Assembly: GCA_947457745.1 (NCBI GenBank)
Contig: CANGWT010000004.1
Span: 1 to 24,589, forward strand
Source: Burkholderiaceae bacterium
GTDB lineage: Bacteria > Pseudomonadota > Gammaproteobacteria > Burkholderiales > Burkholderiaceae
Direction of reading: 5' to 3'
DNA length: 24,589 bases
Part shown: piece by piece, positions 7,611 through 15,736 of the stretch
Position numbering within the stretch: the first letter of the stretch is position 1
How the letters are laid out: every line of letters starts with the position of its first letter
Position numbers and translations under genes: made by a program
The notes under the pieces: model-generated
Seen by the model: only the letters and a program-made list of their open reading frames with translations
What the model was told of the DNA's origin: nothing
Databases searched by the model: none

Positions 7611-8579
7611 TTATTCCGCCTGAATTGATAGATAAACGTTATAGGCATTCATGCGGTTTGCAGCCCTAAACAAAGGCATTCCTTCATATTCTGACCAATC
7701 AGTCTGCTGATAGGCCTCCTCAAAAGGATCCATATCAATAGCTGACTTTGCCATCGTTTGACGCAAATACCGCAAATACTCCCTGGTAAAGCGGATATCT
7801 TCGATTGGATTAATGGAGTGCGCACCATGTCCAGGAATCACGATACTGGGGTTTAGTGACTCTATCTGATTCAAAGCCTGCAACCAGCCCTTACTATCGG
7901 CGTTCCCAACAAAGGGAATGCGACCCCGAAAAACTAAGTCTCCTGCAAAAAGGACTTTTTCAGATGGCACATAAATAATTAAGTCCTCAGGCGCATGAGC
8001 AGGTCCCACTCTACCAATCTTAAACTCGACACCGCCGACTGTGAGCGCAAAATTCTGGTCTATCCAGACGTCTGCTGACATTAAATTAGTGGAGGCATTC
8101 ACCCATGGAGCAAAATCAAGTCGAGATGCAATGAGTCGCTGTTTAGCAGTTTCAGAGGAGATATAGTTTCTACCCTCTCCTTGCGCATAAATCTTCGCCC
8201 CAACATGCTTAAACTCTTGAAGTCCGTAGACATGATCCGCATGGTAGTGCGTGACGATTACAGCAACTACTTTCTGAGATGTGAGCTTTTTAATTTCCGC
8301 AATGAGTTTCTTTGCAAGCGCTGGTGAACCCAGTGCATCAATAACAACTACACCCTTTGGCGTAATCACAAACCCCGCGTTAGAAATAAAGTTTTGATTT
8401 TTACTGCTACCCATCTCCGGCAAGCCTTGTACGAAATAGGTATGTGGTGCTACTTGAATGGGCTTTACGATTAAATCATCAGAAGCATAAACGGTAGATA
8501 TAGAGATAGGCAACCAGAGCACGCCAAAGCAAAGTACACGTAGTAAATAAAAGCGCAACTCAAGATACGGCAACTGCAT
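7611..8579 (-). CDS. Exported metallo-beta-lactamase-fold hydrolase (SoxH-like)
   Basis: A 322-residue MBL-fold protein with a hydrophobic N-terminal segment (about residues 9-31, possible cleavage after VYA), so likely periplasmic. The metal-binding set is complete: HYHADH at 111-116, His195 in GPAHAPED, Asp214 in FAGDLV and His251 in IPGHG. That predicts a two-metal centre. Length and position downstream of soxB recall SoxH of Paracoccus, whose function is not settled. Related exported proteins occur in quinoprotein and methanol-oxidation clusters. An ETHE1-like persulfide dioxygenase is less likely, because those are shorter, cytoplasmic and mono-iron. The gene starts 3 bases after the DsrE-like gene, which implies tight co-translation. 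Confidence 0.9.
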   Translation of the reverse strand: MQLPYLELRFYLLRVLCFGVLWLPISISTVYASDDLIVKPIQVAPHTYFVQGLPEMGSSKNQNFISNAGFVITPKGVVVIDALGSPALAKKLIAEIKKLTSQKVVAVIVTHYHADHVYGLQEFKHVGAKIYAQGEGRNYISSETAKQRLIASRLDFAPWVNASTNLMSADVWIDQNFALTVGGVEFKIGRVGPAHAPEDLIIYVPSEKVLFAGDLVFRGRIPFVGNADSKGWLQALNQIESLNPSIVIPGHGAHSINPIEDIRFTREYLRYLRQTMAKSAIDMDPFEEAYQQTDWSEYEGMPLFRAANRMNAYNVYLSIQAE

Positions 8580-8582
8580 AGC

Positions 8583-9008
8583 TTAAGGCTTTATGTAAGC
8601 GAAATGATTTTGATATTGAAGATCAGCAACTCGGACTACTCCCGATGGAGTGAAGTCTGTATCTAGAATAAATTGATCCTTCTTCAGATTGCGATTCTTT
8701 AGCGTGATCTCGCAGACCTCAAAACGAACACCACGTGACTTCAATGCGCCAACTAGGGGTGCGTATTCGATCCCATTCTTCTTATCTTTTGCGCCTTCCA
8801 TCATAATATCCACACCATTGGCATGAGTAACAACAATGATTTTGGTCTGCGGGGATACATCCAAATGATTGCGTATATTACGCAGACCTTTAATGCCCTG
8901 AGACTCAGCATCATCAATGTGATAAACCACTTCTGTGGGTCCTGCAGCATAAGCACCGCTAGTAAATAGGGTAAAAGTAATTGCCAGGCATTGAAGTAAT
9001 TTTTTCAT
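8583..9008 (-). CDS. Exported DsrE-family protein
   Basis: A 141-residue protein with a clear signal peptide (KK start, hydrophobic core, likely cleavage after AYA near residue 21) followed by a DsrE/DsrF-like domain. The region around ITHAN-type strand VVTHANGVDIMMEG and the strand ending RFEVCEITLKNRNL are recognisable; Cys99 is the only cysteine of the mature chain and is in the position where DsrE proteins bind sulfur. Classical DsrE and TusD work in the cytoplasm, so an exported version next to soxB suggests a periplasmic sulfur carrier or persulfide-binding protein. It lies 23 bases after soxB. The sulfur-binding role is inferred from fold and context. Confidence 0.87.
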   Translation of the reverse strand: MKKLLQCLAITFTLFTSGAYAAGPTEVVYHIDDAESQGIKGLRNIRNHLDVSPQTKIIVVTHANGVDIMMEGAKDKKNGIEYAPLVGALKSRGVRFEVCEITLKNRNLKKDQFILDTDFTPSGVVRVADLQYQNHFAYIKP

Positions 9009-9031
9009 TTTTTATCTCGAATTCAAAAGTA

Positions 9032-10762
9032 TTAGAGCGATACCATTCCAGGATTATTTTTTAGACCTTTAATGATCGGTTCATTCAACTTCACAGCTTT
9101 AACAACCTTCACATCACGTAAATGGCGTTCCATCACATCCCAAATCGGCTCGCCGCCAATATTCTTAGCATCTTCGCTAACCGGCGCCCAACCAGCAACC
9201 TTGTATGTCTTGCTAGGATCAATGTCCTTACCATTTAAACGCATATCACTAATCCGCTTACCGGCAGATGCTGCCGGATCAATGGTGTATTGCATACCAC
9301 CCACGCGAACCATGTCTCCCCCCTGTTGATAATAGGGATCGGGGTTAAATAAGTTATCTGCGACATCTTCCAAAATAGTCTTGATAGTCTCACCAGTCAT
9401 ATTAGTTACCGTGGTGTATGGGTAGGTAATAGCGGTTTGATCTAGCAAGTTCTCGCGAGTGATGGCTTGGCCTGGCAACAAACTTGTACCCCAACGGAAT
9501 CCTGGAGAGAATGCAATCTCCGCATTCTTCTGGGCCATTAATCCATCCAGAATTAATTGGTCAAAACTGCCGTTGAAGTTACCGCGACGATACAAAAGAC
9601 CATCCGTAGTAGCTAATTTCTCATTCAACTTAGCTTCATATGGAGCACGTACTTTAGCGATCAGCTTATTCATCGCAGGATCAGCGGGAATCATATTTGA
9701 GAAGATTGGAAAAAGCTTGTAGCGGAAATCTACCGGCTTACCACCCCTCACATCAAAATCAAGCACGCCCAAGAATTTACTATTGGAACCCGCATTAGTA
9801 ACTAAAGTTATCCCGCCCGAGTTCTTTACCTTGACCGGGATCGGAACGCCATCATGCGTATGACCACCCATAATCGCATCTAGGCCAGTAACACGAGATG
9901 CCATCTTTAAATCAACGTCCATACCGTTATGGGATAGCAATACAACTACTTTTGCGCCTTTAGCCTTTACCTCATCAATGGTCTTCTGAAGATTTTCTTC
10001 CTGAATACCAAATGTCCAATCTGGCGTGAAATAACGTGGATTAGCAATCGGGGTATATGGGAAAGCCTGACCAATGATGGCCACTTGAATACCACTCTGC
10101 ACCTTCATTACATATGGATTAAAGACAGAGTCACCAAAGTCTGACGTCTTAATGTTTTGCGCAAGAAAAGAAACCTTGCCTTTAAAATCGCCATTCACAA
10201 TTTCCATGACGCGTTTCTCGCCTAGAGTCATTTCCCAGTGCGGCGTCATGACATCGACACTCAGGAGCAAGGCAGCATCAACCATGTCCTGACCATTAGT
10301 CCAAAGTGCTGTAGCAGATCCCTGCCAAGTATCACCACCATCCAATAACAGCGCACCCGGACGACTGGTTTTGATTTGCTTAATCAAGCTTGCCATATGA
10401 GCGAAGCCACCCATCTTGCCGTAATTTTGTGCAGCTGCAACGTAGTCAAGGTAAGTAAAGGCATGCGCATCCCGCGTTCCTGGCTTAATGCCATTAGCCT
10501 TTAGGAAATATTCGCCAACTAAGTGAGGAGTCTTACCCTCTTGCGCACCAATACCAAGATTGACGTTTGGCTCACGGAAATAAATTGGCAATAGCTGAGC
10601 ATGGCAATCTGTGAAATGCAAAAAATGAATATTTCCAAAGTTTGGCAAATCATAGAATTTTTGGGCAGTTGTTTGCGCGTTAGCAAAATTAGATTGCAAG
10701 CTCATACCACCTGCCGATGCAATAGCCAATGCCTGCAAAAATTCCCGTCGATTTAAAGACAT
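9032..10762 (-). CDS. soxB: Thiosulfohydrolase SoxB
   Basis: A 576-residue periplasmic enzyme of the 5'-nucleotidase/calcineurin-like metallophosphatase superfamily that hydrolyses sulfate from the SoxY cysteine S-thiosulfonate. A twin-arginine signal RREFLQALAIASAGG starts the protein. Metal ligands are visible at Asp52 and His54 (TDCHAQ), Asp144 (LLDGGDTWQGS), Asn203 (AQNIK), His278 (LSHNGMD) and His301/His303 (GGHTHDG). The C-terminal nucleotidase-like domain begins near residue 380. A GAGGGAAC ribosome binding site precedes the ATG. It follows soxX after a hairpin-forming gap of 45 bases. Full length and all motifs are intact. The catalytic-dyad segment reads TPHWEMT. Confidence 0.98.
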   Translation of the reverse strand: MSLNRREFLQALAIASAGGMSLQSNFANAQTTAQKFYDLPNFGNIHFLHFTDCHAQLLPIYFREPNVNLGIGAQEGKTPHLVGEYFLKANGIKPGTRDAHAFTYLDYVAAAQNYGKMGGFAHMASLIKQIKTSRPGALLLDGGDTWQGSATALWTNGQDMVDAALLLSVDVMTPHWEMTLGEKRVMEIVNGDFKGKVSFLAQNIKTSDFGDSVFNPYVMKVQSGIQVAIIGQAFPYTPIANPRYFTPDWTFGIQEENLQKTIDEVKAKGAKVVVLLSHNGMDVDLKMASRVTGLDAIMGGHTHDGVPIPVKVKNSGGITLVTNAGSNSKFLGVLDFDVRGGKPVDFRYKLFPIFSNMIPADPAMNKLIAKVRAPYEAKLNEKLATTDGLLYRRGNFNGSFDQLILDGLMAQKNAEIAFSPGFRWGTSLLPGQAITRENLLDQTAITYPYTTVTNMTGETIKTILEDVADNLFNPDPYYQQGGDMVRVGGMQYTIDPAASAGKRISDMRLNGKDIDPSKTYKVAGWAPVSEDAKNIGGEPIWDVMERHLRDVKVVKAVKLNEPIIKGLKNNPGMVSL

Positions 10763-10778
10763 AGATGTTCCCTCGAGA

Positions 10779-10800
10779 AAACAGGCCTTTCGGCCTGTTT
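10779..10800 (-). other. Stem-loop between soxX and soxB
   Basis: AAACAGGCC (10779-10787) and GGCCTGTTT (10792-10800) form a perfect 9-base stem with a 4-base loop. On the transcribed minus strand the loop is GAAA, a stable GNRA-type tetraloop, and the stem is followed by only a short T-rich stretch. It sits between the soxX stop and the soxB ribosome binding site. It could be a weak attenuator, an mRNA processing or stability element setting the soxB level relative to the genes before it, or a leaky terminator. Confidence 0.65.
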
Positions 10801-10807
10801 AGATATG

Positions 10808-11446
10808 TTATTTATTCACAGGTGATTCTGGATCAAGTAGTAAGGCCATGACATCCTGAATTTGCTGCTCATTCAATAATTTGAAATGGGCAAAACGTGG
10901 CATATTGCTACAAGCGTTATAGGCCTTGGAGTTATTAATACGATTCCAAGTATAGGTAACTACCTCTTTGGAGTAGCCACGCATTTTTCCATAACCAGTG
11001 AGCGATGGACCAATATTTCCATAAGAAATTTCTTTGGAGTCAATTTGATGGCAGTTATAACAACCTCCACCAATTGGGGTATCGGCTTTATCAGACCATG
11101 TGGCCCCACGACCACTTTGCGCGATTCGCTCACCATTCTTCCAGTCGCCCATATATTTTCCATCAGCAGGCTGCTTAATCGAATCCATATTGATCCTCTG
11201 GATTTTTTCGCGCATAGCTTGACCTTGCTTGCTATCAGCAAACTGAGGATCTGAACAGAACTTCTGGGTTGCATCTTGGTCAATACGATCCAATCCAGCA
11301 ATACCGTCGGCTCGGAAACTCTCTTGAATCATCTTATTAAATTTTGGATCATTTTTCTGTTGGGCAAGCGCAGGAGTTTGAACTAAACCAGCAGCAAAAA
11401 TAAATCCTGTAGCAGCTAAGAGTTGTTTTAAGTGTGTAATTTTCAT
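10808..11446 (-). CDS. soxX: Monohaem cytochrome c SoxX
   Basis: Small subunit of the SoxAX cytochrome that joins thiosulfate to SoxY by oxidative coupling in the periplasm. The protein has a signal peptide ending about ALA, then a domain with one haem motif GGGCYNCHQIDSKE. The likely Met ligand lies in CSNMPRFAHF, and the C-terminal helix reads LLNEQQIQDVMALLLDPESP. At about 212 residues it is a long SoxX with an extra N-terminal helical segment, as in several betaproteobacteria. Two ATGs lie two codons apart (11452 and 11446). I prefer 11446, because the AAGAG ribosome binding site is at a usable distance only from that one. It follows soxA closely. Confidence 0.96.
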   Translation of the reverse strand: MKITHLKQLLAATGFIFAAGLVQTPALAQQKNDPKFNKMIQESFRADGIAGLDRIDQDATQKFCSDPQFADSKQGQAMREKIQRINMDSIKQPADGKYMGDWKNGERIAQSGRGATWSDKADTPIGGGCYNCHQIDSKEISYGNIGPSLTGYGKMRGYSKEVVTYTWNRINNSKAYNACSNMPRFAHFKLLNEQQIQDVMALLLDPESPVNK

Positions 11447-11462
11447 GTTCATCTCTTATCCA

Positions 11463-12278
11463 TTAACGCTTTAAGCCAGGTGTTTCGACTGTTCCGCCAT
11501 TTGCGGTCTTTGCCATATACATAGACAAGGCGATAGTCACATCCGAGCCGTATACAGGGAAAGGAAAGCGTTGCTGACGAAAGCAATCATTCAAACGTTG
11601 TTGCATGGTCCAAAATTGACCACTTGATACGCGGTAGGCTGGCCAATAACCCCAACCCAAAGCCGCACCCTTTTGCTCTGTAATGTTGGGTAAATCTTGT
11701 AAACGAATACGCTTACCATTTTCAGCATGACAAGATGCACAGGAGAAGTCCATCGGACCACCCTGGAAAAAGAAAGCGCGCTTACCAAGGTCATACATCT
11801 CTTTTTCCTTTGGATGCGCGGTACTGACCTTAATCTTGTCACCCTTAGACAAAGTGACAACATAGGCAACGATAGCCTCCATATCCTTCTTGGGACCCTT
11901 TTGGAATGGGGCATCAATCATTTCCTGTGGATCTCGACCCTGCAGCACTTGCATACACGTCATCAAGCGTGACTCTAAATCTTGAACTTTATTAGTGTCT
12001 TTGAAGTAACGTGGCAGCTGTGCAGCGGCTCCCTTCACTACTCCAGGACCTAAACCCAAATTACATTGTTCAAGAGTTGCATTCTTTGGACCGGCCGGCT
12101 TTTTCCACAAATCTTCACCAGCCGCCTCATAGAGTTCTGAGGGATTTCCGTCGGCAATCATCTCGCGATATTTAGCAATATCGTCTGTAGCACTCTTTTG
12201 TGCTGACACCGAAGATGTCATTGTTAATAAAGCCACCACTAGACTAGTAGTCAGCCCTAAGGTCAATTTACGCTGCAT
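11463..12278 (-). CDS. soxA: Cytochrome c SoxA, monohaem form
   Basis: Large subunit of SoxAX, 271 residues, with a signal peptide (cleavage likely after VSAQ, near residue 27). One haem motif is visible, CASCH at 180-184. The conserved axial cysteine, which carries a persulfide in known SoxA, is Cys232 in LNDCFRQQRFPF. The N-terminal haem of diheme SoxA is missing; Cys72 and Cys108 remain and probably form the disulfide seen in monohaem forms. A GGGTAGGAA ribosome binding site lies just before ATG 12278. It is followed at about 10-16 bases by soxX, so a SoxAX complex is made from adjacent genes. Confidence 0.97.
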   Translation of the reverse strand: MQRKLTLGLTTSLVVALLTMTSSVSAQKSATDDIAKYREMIADGNPSELYEAAGEDLWKKPAGPKNATLEQCNLGLGPGVVKGAAAQLPRYFKDTNKVQDLESRLMTCMQVLQGRDPQEMIDAPFQKGPKKDMEAIVAYVVTLSKGDKIKVSTAHPKEKEMYDLGKRAFFFQGGPMDFSCASCHAENGKRIRLQDLPNITEQKGAALGWGYWPAYRVSSGQFWTMQQRLNDCFRQQRFPFPVYGSDVTIALSMYMAKTANGGTVETPGLKR

Positions 12279-12334
12279 TTCCTACCCTTTCAGAACCACG
12301 GAGGCGGTAAAGATTTATTAAAGCAAAAAAACAA

Positions 12335-12643
12335 TTAAGAAGCAGTTGCTTCATCAGTGCGTTTGTCGCCCTTACTATCATTCCAAGTGACAACAATTTT
12401 GTCGCCCTTAGCGCCTTTGTACTTAAAGTTCAAAAATGGATCCTTAGATACCGCTGGTCCAAACTGGCCATTAAATACATCCTTGCCATTTGCCTTGACA
12501 TTGATAGTGCTGATAAACCAAGCTGGAATGGTTTTACCGGAAGCGTCTTTACGCTGACCAGATTCCATATCGTGTTTCATCAAAATTTTTACATCTACAG
12601 TGCCACCATTTTCAGCAGCTCTTACGCGCATTGGATCAGCCAT
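12335..12643 (-). CDS. soxZ: Sulfur carrier subunit SoxZ
   Basis: A 102-residue immunoglobulin-like protein that forms the SoxYZ heterodimer, the carrier on which sulfur intermediates travel between Sox enzymes. The start MADPMRVRA and segments VDVKILMKHDMESG and IPAWFISTINVKANGKDVF are typical. It lacks its own signal peptide, as expected, because SoxZ is exported as a passenger of SoxY through the Tat system. An AAGGAA ribosome binding site precedes the ATG. The gap to soxY is 57 bases and shows no hairpin. Confidence 0.97.
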   Translation of the reverse strand: MADPMRVRAAENGGTVDVKILMKHDMESGQRKDASGKTIPAWFISTINVKANGKDVFNGQFGPAVSKDPFLNFKYKGAKGDKIVVTWNDSKGDKRTDEATAS

Positions 12644-12700
12644 TTTGGTTCCTTTTTAACTCTATAAATAAATGAATTGTTCTATTGAATTACTACGGAA

Positions 12701-13153
12701 TTAACCGCCGCAACCACCAAGCGTTACTTTGACTTCTTTAACAGTCATAAGCCACTTACCATCAGCCTTTACTAAGCCATATACATTAGATGTTTGACCC
12801 ATCTTGATACGAGTTGTAACGAAAGAGTCTGTGCCAGCCGGGATAAAGAATTGGGCGGCGAGTGCACTTGGATTCTTTTCGACCAAGATTGCCATTTGCT
12901 CCGCTTTAAGAGAGGTGGTAATTCCGACAGGAACAACCGCGCCGTTTTCAGCAATATCAGGGGCATTTAAAGTAACCGCAGATGATTTTTCTGGACTACT
13001 AGCACCCATGATCTTAAACACATCATCGATACCCTTGCCTTCAAAAGCGGCTTTGTTCCACTCTTGGGCTTGAGCAGAACTAATAAGACCTGCAGAAGCC
13101 ATCAAGCCAAATACTGCTGAGTACTTCAATACACTGCGACGCTGCTGATTCAT
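12701..13153 (-). CDS. soxY: Sulfur carrier subunit SoxY
   Basis: A 150-residue periplasmic carrier whose C-terminal GGCGG swinging arm (LGGCGG at the very end) holds the substrate on its cysteine. The N-terminus has a twin-arginine signal QQRRSVLKYSAVFGL. I chose the ATG at 13153 rather than one 11 codons upstream, since it has a strong AAAGGAG ribosome binding site six bases before it and places the Tat motif at the usual distance. The 85-base gap before it (after soxD) is AT-rich with nothing recognisable. The cysteine-bearing tail is intact, so the carrier should be functional. Confidence 0.97.
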   Translation of the reverse strand: MNQQRRSVLKYSAVFGLMASAGLISSAQAQEWNKAAFEGKGIDDVFKIMGASSPEKSSAVTLNAPDIAENGAVVPVGITTSLKAEQMAILVEKNPSALAAQFFIPAGTDSFVTTRIKMGQTSNVYGLVKADGKWLMTVKEVKVTLGGCGG

Positions 13154-13238
13154 AAAAACTCCTTTATTAATCTTTACTTCTCTCAATTTATTGCTTATTT
13201 TGCATTAAAACACCCTGCTTACTACCAAAAATAGCTTT

Positions 13239-14318
13239 TTATTTACCACCAGACAGCATCCAAACTACCAAAGCCTTACGGTCTTCGTCAGAAAGCTGGG
13301 TTTGAGCTGGCATCGGGATTGAGCCCCATACCCCCGCTCCCCCAACTTTCACCTTGGTCATCAATTTATCCACTGCACTACTCTGACCCTCATACTTTTT
13401 AGCAATATCTGCAATTGATGGTCCAACCAACTTGGCATTGGGGGCGTGGCAAGCCGAGCAGTTCTCATTTTTAAAGAGCGCTGACGGACCTTTTGCTGCA
13501 GAAGAATGGGTATCTGCTGCATGTGCCAACCCAGCACCTGAAGAACCTGGTAATTGCTTAATGGGTGGCTTCGTGGTGTCTGCACCACGATATGGACCAT
13601 ACATCCGATTTTGCTCCGCAATATTTTCATGCGCGTTGCGAGCAAAGTCTGGCAAGACTGATCCAATTTGCACAAATGGCACACAGTTATGCATACATGC
13701 ACTGCCATTGACATCAGGCTTATCTTTGACATTCCAGAAACCATGCTTAGTCGTCATGCCGTTTCGGTTTGGCATTTTAATTTCAGCAATATTTTTATCG
13801 CTGAGAACAAAATCATCAGGAACAATTTCACCAAGGCTCAAAATAAATGCAACCAGTGCATAGGTGTCATCAGGAGTCAGTGATCTAGGAGCATTCCACG
13901 GCATCGCACGGTAGATGTAATCCCACAGCGTAGATACCGTAGGCACTTTCATTAAGGTCGTTCTTTGCGGCTGCTTCATATCTTTTAATGAGGCAACTCG
14001 ACCTGTCTTAACATCATCTTTGGAGGTACCACCAGCGATGGGAGTAAAGATTTCATTAGACTCACCAAAGGTGCCGTGGCAACTGGCGCATTTGGCCTCC
14101 CATATATCCTGGCCTTTTTCGACAGAACCAGATCCTTTTGGTAAACCTTTAAAGTCTGGACGCACATCAATATCCCAAGCTGCTACTTCAGCAGGAGTCG
14201 CAAGTCTTCCAATTCCAGGAAATTTAGCTGAACCTGATTGGGCAAATGTGATTTGCGCCGCTACTGTGATGAGCACCGCAACTCCTAGGCGGACCTTAAA
14301 TTTATCCAACTTGAACAT
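13239..14318 (-). CDS. soxD: Diheme cytochrome c SoxD, sulfane dehydrogenase subunit
   Basis: Electron-transfer subunit of SoxCD, 359 residues, with a signal peptide (hydrophobic residues about 9-26). Two haem motifs are present: CASCH at 77-81 in the first cytochrome domain and CSACH at 287-291 in the second. Candidate Met ligands are Met139 (RAMPWNAP) and Met335 (SIPMPAQ). A Gly/Ser/Ala-rich linker (about 258-277) separates the domains. Residues 208-212 hold an additional pair, Cys208 and Cys212. It overlaps the end of soxC by 17 bases, so the two subunits are translationally linked. SoxC passes electrons from the SoxY-bound sulfane to SoxD. Confidence 0.95.
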   Translation of the reverse strand: MFKLDKFKVRLGVAVLITVAAQITFAQSGSAKFPGIGRLATPAEVAAWDIDVRPDFKGLPKGSGSVEKGQDIWEAKCASCHGTFGESNEIFTPIAGGTSKDDVKTGRVASLKDMKQPQRTTLMKVPTVSTLWDYIYRAMPWNAPRSLTPDDTYALVAFILSLGEIVPDDFVLSDKNIAEIKMPNRNGMTTKHGFWNVKDKPDVNGSACMHNCVPFVQIGSVLPDFARNAHENIAEQNRMYGPYRGADTTKPPIKQLPGSSGAGLAHAADTHSSAAKGPSALFKNENCSACHAPNAKLVGPSIADIAKKYEGQSSAVDKLMTKVKVGGAGVWGSIPMPAQTQLSDEDRKALVVWMLSGGK

Positions 14319-15702
14319 TGCTCACCTCGCCGTTTGAATCTAATTTCCATGATTGAATTGCATTGTTGTGATAGATCGAGCGTGTACCGCGTAAATTGCG
14401 AAGCGTCTTGATCGACGGCTGAATGTAGCCGGTATCATCCACGGCTCTTGATTGCATGATTACCGGGGAACCATCCCATACCCAATCGATATTGAAACGT
14501 GTAATAGATTTAGTGAGAACGGGTGTTTCTAGGCGTGCTCTTCGCCAATTATTACCACCATCAAAAGAAACATCTACTCGAGTAATTTTTCCGCGACCAG
14601 ACCAGGCCATGCCACTGACGTTGTAGAAACCTTTATCCAATAACTGTTGGCCACCCGATGGTGTGGTGATAACTGATTTGCATTCCTGAATTGAGGCATA
14701 TTGACGGTGATCACCATTTGGCATTAGCTCAATATAGTGAACAGCTTCATCTTTAGAGTTCCATGGGGCATCGCCTACCTCTAGACGACGCAACCACTTC
14801 ACCCAGCTAACACCTTGAACTCCAGGAACCACCAAGCGTAATGGGAAGCCGTTTTCTGGGCGCAACATCTCGCCATTCATGGCCCAAGCAACAATTGTGT
14901 CATTAAGACAGCTCTCGAGATTGATAGTGCGAGTCATTCCTGAACCGTCACCGCCCTCAGCTAACATGAACTTTCCTTTTTTGAGGTCAGCGCCACACTC
15001 TTCCAGCAATACTTTTAAAGGAACTCCTGTAAATTCACAGCAAGAAAGCATGCCGTGTGTGTACTGAACAGTTGGGACTGCCACATTGCCCCACTCCAAT
15101 CCGGTATTTGCGCCACACTCAATGAAGTGAGTACGAGAAACAGAAGGTAAACGCATTAAATCATTCATCGTGAAAACGCGTGAATTCTTCACCAAGCCAT
15201 TCACCATCAAGCGATGTGTTTCTGGATTGACGTTATACCAACCCTGATGATGACGCTCAAAATGCAATCCGTTGGGAGTGATAGTCCCGAATAAGCCTTG
15301 AAGTGGAGTAAAGGCAACAGAGGCAGCCGACACACGTGTCAAGCCTGGCGACTCACGGCGAATGAGGTTTGACTCATAAATTGAAGGCACACCATAAGGC
15401 ATGGTTGCTACATTCTTACCAAGTGTTGTTTGCCATTCTTGCTTTTCAAGGATTGCTGGATCACCCTCGCCTGCTGCCATAGCCAGGGGAGCTGTCAGTC
15501 CGGCTGCTGCACCGCCAAGGGCAGACATAAAACCTTTACGTAAGAAGCCGCGGCGATTTTCATCTAAGCCGTGTGCATTAATATCGGCGATAAGCTCCTG
15601 AGAAATAAAATATTCTGGCGCCTTTATAAGGCGAGCCTGATTACTGGGCTTTTCGATTGCACCGATATCCTGCACGCTTATCTCAATTTGTTTTTTATTC
15701 AT
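14302..15702 (-). CDS. soxC: Molybdoprotein SoxC, sulfane dehydrogenase catalytic subunit
   Basis: A 466-residue protein of the sulfite oxidase family carrying molybdenum cofactor. It oxidises the sulfane sulfur left on SoxY after SoxB and so allows complete oxidation to sulfate. A twin-arginine signal NRRGFLRKGFMSALGG lies at about residues 49-64, after an unusually long leader of some 48 residues. The molybdenum-ligating Cys196 is in RTHFIECGANTG, and the C-terminal dimerisation domain follows from about residue 330. Start ATG 15702 lies 34 bases after the ArsR-type gene, which suggests the regulator heads the operon. Possession of soxCD predicts no stored sulfur globules. Confidence 0.96.
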   Translation of the reverse strand: MNKKQIEISVQDIGAIEKPSNQARLIKAPEYFISQELIADINAHGLDENRRGFLRKGFMSALGGAAAGLTAPLAMAAGEGDPAILEKQEWQTTLGKNVATMPYGVPSIYESNLIRRESPGLTRVSAASVAFTPLQGLFGTITPNGLHFERHHQGWYNVNPETHRLMVNGLVKNSRVFTMNDLMRLPSVSRTHFIECGANTGLEWGNVAVPTVQYTHGMLSCCEFTGVPLKVLLEECGADLKKGKFMLAEGGDGSGMTRTINLESCLNDTIVAWAMNGEMLRPENGFPLRLVVPGVQGVSWVKWLRRLEVGDAPWNSKDEAVHYIELMPNGDHRQYASIQECKSVITTPSGGQQLLDKGFYNVSGMAWSGRGKITRVDVSFDGGNNWRRARLETPVLTKSITRFNIDWVWDGSPVIMQSRAVDDTGYIQPSIKTLRNLRGTRSIYHNNAIQSWKLDSNGEVSNVQVG

Positions 15703-15736
15703 GTGATCTCTGCTTTAGTCAATAGATACTAAAAAA

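Noticed and set aside
10960..11301. Open frame of 113 codons overlapping soxX
   Set aside because: Wrong frame relative to soxX, without the haem motif or any recognisable domain.
13154..13186. Upstream ATG adding 11 residues to SoxY
   Set aside because: The ATG at 13153 has a strong ribosome binding site and places the Tat signal correctly.
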